Positions 1-7,964 of a stretch of 21,608 nt of DNA are shown in pieces. Both the position numbers and the translations under genes were made by a program. The notes beneath the pieces are model-generated. The model was given only the letters and a program-made list of their open reading frames with translations, had not been told where the DNA came from and made no database searches. Positions within the stretch are counted from its first letter, which is position 1, and each line of letters opens with the position of its first letter. The stretch comes from Avoscillospira sp045589035. GTDB lineage: Bacteria; Bacillota; Clostridia; Oscillospirales; Oscillospiraceae. The stretch covers positions 1 to 21,608 of the forward strand of contig JAZNFJ010000087.1 of the NCBI GenBank assembly GCA_045589035.1. The letters run 5' to 3'.

Positions 1-412
1 CCGACTTGGTGTCCGCTGCACACAGAAGGACCTTTTTGCCCTCCTGCTTCAGCTGATGGGCGATCTTGCCGATGGTGGTGGTCTTGCCGACACCGTTTAC
101 ACCGATCACCAGCACCACAGAAGGCTGGGTGGAAAGATCCAGCTGGGTGCTGCCCACATCCAGCATTTCCACCAGCACCGCCCGGAGAGCAGCCTTGGCT
201 TCCTCGGTGGTCTTCAGCTTTTCTGCCTTGACCTTGCTGCGGAGGGCATCCATGGCTTCCATGGTGGTATCCATACCCAGATCCGCCAAAATCAGGCTTT
301 CTTCCAGCTCTTCATAGAAATCTTCATCGATCTCCTTGTGGAAAGAAAAGACCTGACCGATATTATTGGCAGTTCTGCTGAGTCCCTGCTTGATTTTATC
401 AAAAAAACCCAT
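1..412 (-). CDS. ftsY: FtsY, signal recognition particle receptor GTPase (N-terminal part, cut by window edge)
   Basis: The first 137 codons of the SRP receptor, which docks the SRP-ribosome complex at the membrane for co-translational insertion of membrane proteins. The protein begins MGFFDKIKQGLSRT, followed by a helical N domain (about residues 20-90). The GTPase P-loop GVNGVGKTTT lies at about residues 104-113, and the reading continues into KVLLCAADT at the edge. The long acidic A domain of the E. coli protein is absent, as is usual in Firmicutes. The ATG at 410-412 is preceded by AAAGGA at a good distance and lies 13 bases after the smc stop, so it is the second gene of the smc operon. 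The C-terminal G domain lies outside the window. Confidence 0.95.
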   Translation of the reverse strand, partial: MGFFDKIKQGLSRTANNIGQVFSFHKEIDEDFYEELEESLILADLGMDTTMEAMDALRSKVKAEKLKTTEEAKAALRAVLVEMLDVGSTQLDLSTQPSVVLVIGVNGVGKTTTIGKIAHQLKQEGKKVLLCAADTKS

Positions 413-425
413 AGTCGTTCCTTTC

Positions 426-3400
426 TTAATTGGCGATGCCCAGTTCCTGCACCAGCTGGTTCATGTCCAGATGGAGAATCTTCGACACACCCTGCTCCTG
501 CATGGTGACACCGTAGAGAACATCGGACTCTTCCATGGTGCCGCGGCGGTGGGTAATGACGATAAACTGGGTCTTCTGGCACAGGGTGCGCAGATAAGTT
601 GCAAACCGTTCCACATTCCGGTCGTCCAGTGCCGCATCGATCTCGTCCAGCAGACAGAAGGGTGTGGGACGGACTTTCAGAATGGCAAAATACAGCGCGA
701 TTGCCACAAAGGCCTTTTCACCGCCAGACAACAGTGTAATGGTCTTCAGCTGCTTGCCGGGAGGCTGGACCTTGATCTCAATGCCGCAGGACAGCGGTTC
801 TTCCGGATTTTCCAGAATCAACTCACCCTTACCGCCATTGAACATCTCCACAAAGGTTTTGCCGAAATACTCGTTGATCTTGGCAAATTCACGGACGAAG
901 ATCTCGGTCATCTCGGCGGTGATGGTCTTGACAATGTTTTCCAGCTCCTTTTTGGCATGGAGCACATCATCTCGCTGACCGGACAGATATTCGTATCGCT
1001 CGTTGACCCGCTGGAACTCCTCGATGGCACCCAGATTGGGCGTACCCAGAGAGGAGATTTTCCGCTTGAGTTCAGAAATCTTCTTGCCTGCGGCGGTAAT
1101 GTTTTCGATCTCCGCTGCAAAGGGAGCTGCTGTAGAGGGGGTCAACTCGTAGTTATCCCACAGCTTATCAAGAATCTGCTTCTCTTCCAGCTGTGCGGCT
1201 TCCTTCTTATTTTCCAGACGGGCGGCTTCCCGCTCCATATCCAGAATATCTTTGTTCTTTTCCTGTGCCTGCTTTTCGGTCTTGGTACGGCGGGCTTCAA
1301 TCTCTGCCCGCTCCTGCAGCTGGCTTTGCAGTGCCTCCTTGGCCTGCTCCAGTTTTCCATCCATTTCCTGCCGCTTTTCCACAGACTGGGCTATACGCTC
1401 CTGCAGGGAAGCGATTTCTGCTTCGTAGGAGGCAATCAGCTGCTCCTTCTGTCCGCGATCGCCAGCCATGTCCTGTGCCAAAGCTTCCAACTGCCGGACA
1501 CTTTCCTGTGCCGTGGTGCGTTCTGCATCCTGTGCGGCAGCATCCATGCGCAGTTCGGTGATGCGATCATTCCATTGGGCAGCCTGCTGGGAAAGGGCAG
1601 TCTGACCCTTGGTCAGCCCCTCCAGTTCCTCTTCCAGAGCCGCGATCTGCATCTGGGCACGGTCTGCTTCCTGCTTCAGCAATTCCAGCTTGCTCTCATC
1701 GCCGCCGCTTCTGCCGGCAATGGCTTCCAGTTCCCGCTCATAGGAACGGATATTTTCCGTAATGGCTTCCACCAGCGCATTGGCCTGACGGGCCTGACCT
1801 TCGGCACGAAGGACATCATCCTCCGCCTGCCGCAGCTGACCCTGAATGGTAGTCAGTTCAAATTCCACCTGTGCAGCCGCACGGACAGCTTCCGCCAGAA
1901 GTGTTTCTTCTTCCTTCAGCTTGGCAGCCAGTTTCTGCTCTTTCTCTTCCAGTCGCTCCAGTTCGTTGGCACGTGTCAGAACACCTGCGCTCTGGGAAAC
2001 GGAGCCGCCGGTCATGGAGCCGCCTGTGTTCATCACCTGACCGTCCAAAGTGACGATCTTAAAACGGCTCTGATACTGCCGTGCCATGGCAACGGCATGG
2101 TTCAGATTATCCGCCACAACGGTGCGTCCCAGCAGATATTCCATCAGATTTTTGAATTTGGGATCATAGGTCACCAGTTCCGAGGCCAGACCTACATAGC
2201 CGGCACAGCGTTCCAGACCTTTTTCCTGCAAGGTACGACCCTGCTTGGCATTCAGCGGCTCACAGGTCACACGGCCGCCGTTGCACCGCTTCAGAAAGTC
2301 CAGTACCCGCTTGCCATCCTCATCAGTAGCAACCGTCACATTCTGCATAGCACCACCCAGAGCCGTTTCAATGGCAACGGTATAGTCATCATCGGTACGG
2401 ATCAGAGAGGATACAGGGCCGTAGACCTTACCGAGGGTGTTGCGCTTGCTTTCCTGCATGACCAGACGGACTGCCTTGGGTGCACCTTCATGGTTCTGCA
2501 TCATTTCCCGCAGCATCCGGCTTCTGGACTGGGCCGTCTGCAGATCGATCTTCAGACTGTCCACCGTTTTCTGCAGGGCATCCCGCTTTTCCACCCGGGA
2601 CTTCTGCCGCAGGGCATAGCCGGCTGCGGAATTCTGACCGGAGGTAACGGCATCCTGTGCCTCCTCCAGAGCTTCTTCATAAGCTTTTGCCTGCTTGCAC
2701 AGATCTTCCCGTCTGACAGCTGCGGCATCCAGATCGGACTGGACGGTACTCTTGCGCTCCAGAATTTCCTCCATAGAGGCATTCAGGGATGCAATATCCG
2801 CATTCTTCCGGGCCAGTTCCGTCTGCAAAAGTGCCTGCTTGGCACGCAGTTCCAGAACCTTTCGCTCCGTATCATCCACATTCCGGCTGACGGACTGGCT
2901 CTGTGCCAGCGCATCTTCCAGATCTGCCTGCACCTTTTCCAGGGTCTTGCCGATCTCTTCAATGCGGCTGCGATGGGCCGCGATCTGCTCGGCAATGCCG
3001 CCGCTGCGGCCATCCTGCTCCTGCAGTTCCTGCTCCACACGGAGGATATTCTGCTGCGTATTTTCCACACTGGCCTGCAAAACGGCTGTTTCACCGCTCT
3101 GGGCAGCGGCTTCGCTCTCCATGGAAGCAATGACTTCCCGCTGCCGATCCAGTTCCAGACCCTTGTGATTCAGCTGCAGCGCCAGCTGCTCAGACAGCTG
3201 ATAGAGATGGTTCAGTTCGCCATGCTGCTGCTCCAGAATAAAGGCGGCAGAAGCATAGTCGCCTTCGGCTTTCTTCAGAGATTCCGCCAGCTTCTGCAGG
3301 TTCTCCAGCCACAGAGCAATTTCCTGCCCCTTCAGTTCTTCCCGAAGGTCCAGATATTTCTTTGCCTTCTCTGCCTGCTGGCGCAGAGGTTCCACCTGAT

Positions 3401-3998
3401 CTTCCAGTTCGGAGATCTTGTCGCCGATCCGCAGCAGGTTATCTTCCGTAGAGGCCAGACGGCGCTCCGTTTCTTCCTTGCGATGGCGGTACTTGGAAAT
3501 ACCGGCTGCTTCTTCGAAGACTTCTCTTCGATCCGTGCTTTTCAGAGCCAGAATTTCATCTATACGGCCCTGACCGATATTGGAATAGCCCTCCTTGCCC
3601 AGACCGGTATCCATGAACATCTCATTGATGTCACGGAGTCTGGCAGACTGGCGGTTGATATAGTATTCACTTTCGCCGGAGCGGTAATACCGGCGGGTAA
3701 CGGTGACTTCAGGGGTTTCGATGGGCAGGGCACCATCGCTGTTATCCAGAATCAGCGATGCTTCGGCAAAACCAAGGGCACTTCGCTTCTGGGTACCGCC
3801 GAAAATCACATCTTCCATCTTCGCGCCGCGCAGAGCCTTGGAACTCATTTCGCCCATGACCCAGCTGATGGCATCGGAAATATTCGATTTGCCGCTTCCG
3901 TTGGGTCCTACAATGGCGGTGATATCATCGCCAAAACGCAGAACCGTCTTGTCCGCAAAGGACTTGAAGCCTTGAATCTCCAGAGCTTTCAGATACAC
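426..3998 (-). CDS. smc: Smc, chromosome segregation/condensation ATPase
   Basis: Full-length bacterial SMC protein of 1190 aa, the usual family length. It forms the DNA-loop-extruding condensin core with ScpA/ScpB, which are not in this window. The N-terminal ATPase half has Walker A GPNGSGKS at residues 31-38. Two long coiled-coil arms (about 170-500 and 680-1020) flank a hinge at about 515-670, which ends in the typical glycine-rich MNTGGSMTGGS. The C-terminal half has the ABC signature LSGGE at about 1090 and Walker B FCLLDEIDAALDD shortly after. The start is GTG (3996-3998), with GGAGAA 8 bases upstream and the sequence beginning YLKALEIQGFKSF, typical for Smc. It is co-transcribed with ftsY. 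The gene contains no TTA, CTA or TCA codon in 1190 codons. Confidence 0.98.
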   Translation of the reverse strand: MYLKALEIQGFKSFADKTVLRFGDDITAIVGPNGSGKSNISDAISWVMGEMSSKALRGAKMEDVIFGGTQKRSALGFAEASLILDNSDGALPIETPEVTVTRRYYRSGESEYYINRQSARLRDINEMFMDTGLGKEGYSNIGQGRIDEILALKSTDRREVFEEAAGISKYRHRKEETERRLASTEDNLLRIGDKISELEDQVEPLRQQAEKAKKYLDLREELKGQEIALWLENLQKLAESLKKAEGDYASAAFILEQQHGELNHLYQLSEQLALQLNHKGLELDRQREVIASMESEAAAQSGETAVLQASVENTQQNILRVEQELQEQDGRSGGIAEQIAAHRSRIEEIGKTLEKVQADLEDALAQSQSVSRNVDDTERKVLELRAKQALLQTELARKNADIASLNASMEEILERKSTVQSDLDAAAVRREDLCKQAKAYEEALEEAQDAVTSGQNSAAGYALRQKSRVEKRDALQKTVDSLKIDLQTAQSRSRMLREMMQNHEGAPKAVRLVMQESKRNTLGKVYGPVSSLIRTDDDYTVAIETALGGAMQNVTVATDEDGKRVLDFLKRCNGGRVTCEPLNAKQGRTLQEKGLERCAGYVGLASELVTYDPKFKNLMEYLLGRTVVADNLNHAVAMARQYQSRFKIVTLDGQVMNTGGSMTGGSVSQSAGVLTRANELERLEEKEQKLAAKLKEEETLLAEAVRAAAQVEFELTTIQGQLRQAEDDVLRAEGQARQANALVEAITENIRSYERELEAIAGRSGGDESKLELLKQEADRAQMQIAALEEELEGLTKGQTALSQQAAQWNDRITELRMDAAAQDAERTTAQESVRQLEALAQDMAGDRGQKEQLIASYEAEIASLQERIAQSVEKRQEMDGKLEQAKEALQSQLQERAEIEARRTKTEKQAQEKNKDILDMEREAARLENKKEAAQLEEKQILDKLWDNYELTPSTAAPFAAEIENITAAGKKISELKRKISSLGTPNLGAIEEFQRVNERYEYLSGQRDDVLHAKKELENIVKTITAEMTEIFVREFAKINEYFGKTFVEMFNGGKGELILENPEEPLSCGIEIKVQPPGKQLKTITLLSGGEKAFVAIALYFAILKVRPTPFCLLDEIDAALDDRNVERFATYLRTLCQKTQFIVITHRRGTMEESDVLYGVTMQEQGVSKILHLDMNQLVQELGIAN

Positions 3999-4032
3999 GC
4001 TAACACTTCTCCATTTTCCTTATTATCCTCAT

Positions 4033-4061
4033 ATTTTAACAATTTTCCAAGCCAATTGCAA
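4033..4061 (-). promoter_or_regulatory. Predicted sigma-A promoter of smc-ftsY
   Basis: On the minus strand, TTGCAA (4056-4061) is separated by 17 bases from TAAAAT (4033-4038), about 35 bases before the smc GTG. The short AT-rich leader then carries the ribosome binding site. A second overlapping reading, TTGGAA-N17-GATAAT, is possible. Confidence 0.55.
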
Positions 4062-4098
4062 CATAATTCTTTCCAAATCCGGCAAGTGTAATTCCCTC

Positions 4099-4158
4099 TG
4101 TTATAATCACCAAAAAATTGGGGAATACTTGACTTTTCAAGGGTCAAAGTTGTATCCT
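4099..4158 (+). promoter_or_regulatory. Predicted fbp promoter region with two candidate promoters
   Basis: Two plus-strand candidates precede fbp. The first is an extended -10, TGTTATAAT at 4099-4107, with a poor -35. The second is TTGACT (4129-4134), 18 bases, TATCCT (4153-4158). The -35 of the second lies inside the inverted repeat CTTGA-CTTT-TCAAG (4128-4141), so a bound regulator could block one or both promoters. Which one is used cannot be decided from sequence. Confidence 0.45.
4128..4147. repeat. Inverted repeat in the fbp promoter, possible operator
   Basis: CTTGA (4128-4132) and TCAAG (4137-4141) form a perfect inverted repeat around CTTT. The nested TTGAC (4129-4133) and GTCAA (4143-4147) form a second, wider one. 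It overlaps the -35 of the proximal candidate promoter and lies just after the start expected from the distal one, a typical operator position. It lacks the U-tract of a terminator. Confidence 0.35.
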
Positions 4159-4189
4159 GTAACCATAGAAACAAGGGAAGGAGATCACG

Positions 4190-6169
4190 ATGAACGCAAG
4201 AAAAACCTTCACCGATGAAGAACTTCGTTATCTGCAATTACTGGCAACCAAATATCCCACTGTGCAGGCCGCCAGTACGGAAATTATCAACCTGCAGGCT
4301 ATTCTGAGTCTGCCCAAGGGAACAGAACATTTCATCTCCGATATTCATGGCGAATATGAGGCCTTTCTGCATATTCTCAACTCCTGTTCCGGTCATGTGA
4401 AGGAAAAGATGGACGAGCTGTTTTCCATCACCATTTCCAAGCATGACCGCAATGAACTGGCTACGCTGATCTATTACCCGGAAGAAAAGCTGGCCATGAT
4501 GGCGCAATCCGATCAGGATCTCAGCGAATGGTATCAGATCACTTTGTACCGGCTGCTGGCACTCTGCCGCTGGGTTGCCACCAAATACACCCGCAACAAG
4601 GTGCAGAAAGCATTGCCCAAGGCTTATGAAGCGATCGTAAACGAATTGATTCAGCTTCGTCCCGATGATCCGGACAAGGAAGATTATTACGAAAATATCA
4701 TCAAGTCCATCATCCAGACCGGACAGGCCAACGGCGTGATCAAATCCGTCTGCCAGACCATCAAGCGGCTGACGGTGGATCAGCTGCACATTGTGGGCGA
4801 TATTTTTGACCGGGGCCCCAGAGCCGATGTGGTCATGGACTCTCTGCTGGACTATCACACTGTGGATGTCCAGTGGGGCAACCACGACATTCTCTGGATG
4901 GGCGCTGCCTGCGGTTCCAGAACCATGGTGGCAACGGTTCTCGCCAACTCCATCCACTACAACAATCTGGATGTCATCGAAACAGGCTACGGCATTTCCC
5001 TGCGTCCTCTTTCCATTTTCGCAAACGAAGTCTACAAAGACTGCGACACCCATCGCTTTACCGTCAAGCTGACCGGTTCCGATGCCGGACAGTATACAGA
5101 AAAGGACAAGCTGCTGTCCGCCCGGATGCACAAGGCCATCACCGTCATCCTCTTCAAGCTGGAAGGTCAGAAGATTCTGCGCCATCCGGAATATGAAATG
5201 AATGACCGGCTGCTGCTGGACAAGATCGACTACGAAAACAAGACCGTCAACATCGGCGGCACGGTCTACAAACTGGAAGACTGTGACTTCCCCACCGTCG
5301 ACCCTGCCGACCCCTATGCACTGACACAGGAAGAGCTGACTGTCATTGAACAGCTGACCGCATCCTTTCGCCACAGCGAAAAACTTCAGAAGCACGCCCG
5401 TTTCCTCTATGCCAAGGGCGGTCTTTACAAGATTCATAACGGCAGCCTCTTGTTCCATGGCTGTATCCCCATGACCGCCGAGGGCAAGCTGCTGACCTTC
5501 AATATTGGCGGTCAGGAGCGTTCCGGCAAGGAGTTCCTCGACTATGCCGAAACCTCTGCTCGGAAAGCCATGTACCAGAAACGCGGCACGGCGGATATGG
5601 ACTTCCTCTGGTGGCTGTGGGCAGGCAGAAACAGTCCCATCTTCGGTCGGGATCGCATGACCACCTTTGAACGGCGGCTCATTGCTGACGAAAGCGCATG
5701 GACGGAAACCAAAAATGCCTATTACACCTTCTACAATGATCCCGATGTTTGTGAAATGCTGCTGAAGGAATTTGGTCTGGAAGGCCCACACAGCCATATT
5801 ATCAACGGCCATGTGCCGGTGAAGGCCGGTAAGGGAGAAAGTCCCATCAAAGGCGGCGGCAAACTGATCGTCATTGACGGCGGCTTCTGCAAAGCCTATC
5901 AGCCCACCAGCGGCATTGCCGGCTACACCCTCGTTTCCAACTCCCATTGTATCAAAATCGTATCCCACCAGCCCTTTGCAGGGCGTCAGGATGCCATTCG
6001 GAACAATCACGATATCGCCAACGATGCCACTGTCATCGATGTGATGGAGCGGCGGGTAAAGGTCGCCCAGACCGATCAGGGCAAGCTGCTGCAAAAACAG
6101 GTGGACGATCTGCAGAGTCTGCTGGATGCCTACCGCTCCGGCGCCATCCGCGAGCAGCATAAAGACTGA
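4190..6169 (+). CDS. fbp: Fructose-1,6-bisphosphatase, class III
   Basis: A 659-aa class III FBPase, close to the 671 aa of the Bacillus subtilis enzyme. It hydrolyses fructose-1,6-bisphosphate to fructose-6-phosphate in gluconeogenesis. The metallophosphoesterase metal-binding motifs are in order: SDIHGEYEAF (about 50-59), GDIFDRGP (203-210) and WGNHD (229-233). Further conserved histidine segments (HSHIINGHVPVK) lie in the C-terminal third. The ATG has AAGGAG six bases upstream. It is the only plus-strand gene in the left half, sitting between smc (divergent) and rnc (convergent), where other Firmicutes usually have rnc-smc directly adjacent. A 645-codon ORF on the opposite strand is an in-register shadow. 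Confidence 0.97.
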   Translation: MNARKTFTDEELRYLQLLATKYPTVQAASTEIINLQAILSLPKGTEHFISDIHGEYEAFLHILNSCSGHVKEKMDELFSITISKHDRNELATLIYYPEEKLAMMAQSDQDLSEWYQITLYRLLALCRWVATKYTRNKVQKALPKAYEAIVNELIQLRPDDPDKEDYYENIIKSIIQTGQANGVIKSVCQTIKRLTVDQLHIVGDIFDRGPRADVVMDSLLDYHTVDVQWGNHDILWMGAACGSRTMVATVLANSIHYNNLDVIETGYGISLRPLSIFANEVYKDCDTHRFTVKLTGSDAGQYTEKDKLLSARMHKAITVILFKLEGQKILRHPEYEMNDRLLLDKIDYENKTVNIGGTVYKLEDCDFPTVDPADPYALTQEELTVIEQLTASFRHSEKLQKHARFLYAKGGLYKIHNGSLLFHGCIPMTAEGKLLTFNIGGQERSGKEFLDYAETSARKAMYQKRGTADMDFLWWLWAGRNSPIFGRDRMTTFERRLIADESAWTETKNAYYTFYNDPDVCEMLLKEFGLEGPHSHIINGHVPVKAGKGESPIKGGGKLIVIDGGFCKAYQPTSGIAGYTLVSNSHCIKIVSHQPFAGRQDAIRNNHDIANDATVIDVMERRVKVAQTDQGKLLQKQVDDLQSLLDAYRSGAIREQHKD

Positions 6170-6173
6170 CAGC

Positions 6174-6209
6174 AAAAAAGAAGAACCGCAAATGCGGTTC
6201 TTCTTTTTT
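6174..6209. terminator. Bidirectional intrinsic terminator between fbp and rnc
   Basis: A near-perfect hairpin of about 17 bp: an A-rich arm 6174-6190 ending ACCGCA, then TGCGGT to 6209 with a run of six T. The mirrored A and T runs provide a U-tract in both directions. It begins four bases after the fbp stop, and its right arm reaches the last two bases of the rnc stop codon region, so it should end both convergent transcripts. Confidence 0.9.
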
Positions 6210-6900
6210 ATTCGGTTTCGTATTCCTTGGGGAACAGGTTTTTGACCGCTTCGTGGGCGGCAGCCTGCTCCGCTTTTTTCTTGCTTCTGCCTTGTCCCCT
6301 GCCGACAACTTTGCCGTTGAGCAGCACATCCACAGCAAAGACCTTGTCGTGATCGGGGCCAGATTCTCCGGTCAACGCATAGGCAATGACCTGATCCTTT
6401 TCCCGCTGGACCAGTTCCTGGAACATGGTCTTATAATCGAAATTACCGGGTCTGCCCTTGGGCAGTTCGCAGAGAATCAGCCGGTGGATGATTCCCTTGG
6501 CAGCATCAAAGCCGCCATCTAAGTACGCAGCAGCCAGAACAGACTCCATGGCATCGGAAACGATGCTGTCCCGGTGTCTGCCGCCGCCATGCTCCTCACC
6601 GTGACCCAGAAGCAGGAACTCTCCCAGACGCACCTTTTCGGCGCAGCGGGCCAGATTTCCCTCGCAGACCAGATCCGCACGCAGGCGGGTCAGATCCCCC
6701 TCCGGCTGATCCGGAAAACGATGGAAGAGGAAATCTGCCGTCACAAAGCCCAGAATGCTGTCACCCAGAAATTCCAGCCGTTCATTGTCCTTTCTGCCAT
6801 TGCGTCTTTCATTGGCATAGGAGCTGTGGGTCAGGGCATTTTCCAAAAGTTCCTTATCTTGAAAGCAGTAGCCAAGGCTCTGCTCCAGTTCCCTGTACAT
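6208..6900 (-). CDS. rnc: Ribonuclease III
   Basis: A 230-aa double-strand-specific endoribonuclease that matures rRNA precursors and cleaves structured mRNAs. The family signature ERLEFLGDS is at residues 40-48, with the catalytic acidic residues there and in SDAMESVLAAAYLDGG at about 113-128. A C-terminal dsRNA-binding domain (about 157-226) ends with the typical GRSKKKAEQAAAHEAVKNLF. The ATG (6898-6900) has GAGGGG upstream, and the gene starts 13 bases after the plsX stop, so it is co-transcribed. The gene ends in the terminator shared with fbp. Confidence 0.97.
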   Translation of the reverse strand: MYRELEQSLGYCFQDKELLENALTHSSYANERRNGRKDNERLEFLGDSILGFVTADFLFHRFPDQPEGDLTRLRADLVCEGNLARCAEKVRLGEFLLLGHGEEHGGGRHRDSIVSDAMESVLAAAYLDGGFDAAKGIIHRLILCELPKGRPGNFDYKTMFQELVQREKDQVIAYALTGESGPDHDKVFAVDVLLNGKVVGRGQGRSKKKAEQAAAHEAVKNLFPKEYETE

Positions 6901-6913
6901 GATTATCCCCTCT

Positions 6914-7936
6914 TTACTCTGCGGCAGAGCCTTTGATCAGATGCATATCCTGCTGCAGCAGTTCCGTCATATTGCCGTTGGCGGCAGCAATGGCCTGCTT
7001 CACGGCACTGCGAATGGCTCTGGCATCGGAAGAGCCGTGGGCCTTGATGACCGGCTTGCTGATACCCAGCAAAATGGTACCGCCCACTTCCCGATAGTCC
7101 ATACGCTTTTTGAAGGAGGCAATGCCATCCTTGCAGATCAAAGCAGCAATCTTGGTCAGCAGATTCTTCATAAACATGCCCTTGAGCATCTTGCCCATGA
7201 ACGCAGCCGTGCCTTCAATGGTCTTCAGCAGAATATTGCCGGAGAAGCCGTCGGCTACCACCACATCCACGACACCCATCGGCACATCTCTGGCTTCCAC
7301 ATTACCCACAAAGTTCAGAAGGCCCTGTTCCTTTGCATTCTGCAGCAAAACATAGGTCTGCTTGTGCATTTCCGTGCCCTTGCTGTCCTCTGCGCCGATA
7401 TTCAGAAGACCGACCTTGGGCTGAATCTTCTTCTGCACCTGCTTGGCATAAAGGGTGCCAAGGAAGGCAAACTGCAGCAGAAATTCCGGTGTGCACTCGG
7501 CATTGGCGCCGCAGTCGATGAGCAAAGTCTTGTTGTCTGTGGGGATTTCGGGGCAAAATGCCGCACGACGGATGCCCTTGACGCGCTTGACAATCAAAGT
7601 GGCCGCTGTCAGCAGTGCACCCGTAGAGCCGGCGGAAATAAAGGCATCACCATTGCCATCTGCCAGCATCCGCAAGCCAACCACCATGGAAGAATCCTTC
7701 CGGGCACGGACCACCGTTGCCGGATCATCGTGCATATCCACCACATCATCCGCATTGGCGATCTCCACACCTTCCGGCAGGGTTTCCAGACCCAGACGGC
7801 CGACACTTTGCAGAATTTCTTCTCCCTTGCCGACCAGAACGATCTGAACACCAAATTCCTTGGCAGCATCGGCTGCACCCTGCACAATGGCATCCGGTGC
7901 GTGATCGCCGCCCATGGCATCAATGAGAATTCTCAT
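6914..7936 (-). CDS. plsX: PlsX, phosphate acyltransferase
   Basis: Converts acyl-ACP to acyl-phosphate, the donor used by PlsY in the first step of phospholipid synthesis; it acts peripherally at the membrane. It opens with MRILIDAMGGDHAPDAIVQG and contains GSTGALLTAA and VVVADGFSGNI, all typical of the family. An ATG nine bases further upstream (7945) would touch the AAAGG ribosome binding site, whereas the ATG at 7934-7936 has it at about nine bases, so 340 aa is preferred. The acpP gene that commonly lies between plsX and rnc is missing here. Confidence 0.97.
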   Translation of the reverse strand: MRILIDAMGGDHAPDAIVQGAADAAKEFGVQIVLVGKGEEILQSVGRLGLETLPEGVEIANADDVVDMHDDPATVVRARKDSSMVVGLRMLADGNGDAFISAGSTGALLTAATLIVKRVKGIRRAAFCPEIPTDNKTLLIDCGANAECTPEFLLQFAFLGTLYAKQVQKKIQPKVGLLNIGAEDSKGTEMHKQTYVLLQNAKEQGLLNFVGNVEARDVPMGVVDVVVADGFSGNILLKTIEGTAAFMGKMLKGMFMKNLLTKIAALICKDGIASFKKRMDYREVGGTILLGISKPVIKAHGSSDARAIRSAVKQAIAAANGNMTELLQQDMHLIKGSAAE

Positions 7937-7964
7937 GGTCAACATCCTTTCTATCTATCGGATC

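Noticed and set aside
366..4091. A 1241-codon open frame on the plus strand opposite smc
   Set aside because: It is exactly codon-register antisense to smc, begins inside ftsY/smc, has no ribosome binding site, and its composition (long runs of Leu, Phe, Gln, His) is the mirror of smc. It exists because smc lacks TTA, CTA and TCA codons.
4238..6175. A 645-codon open frame on the minus strand opposite fbp
   Set aside because: In-register antisense shadow of a clearly recognised class III FBPase; it crosses the bidirectional terminator region only by chance and has no supported start.
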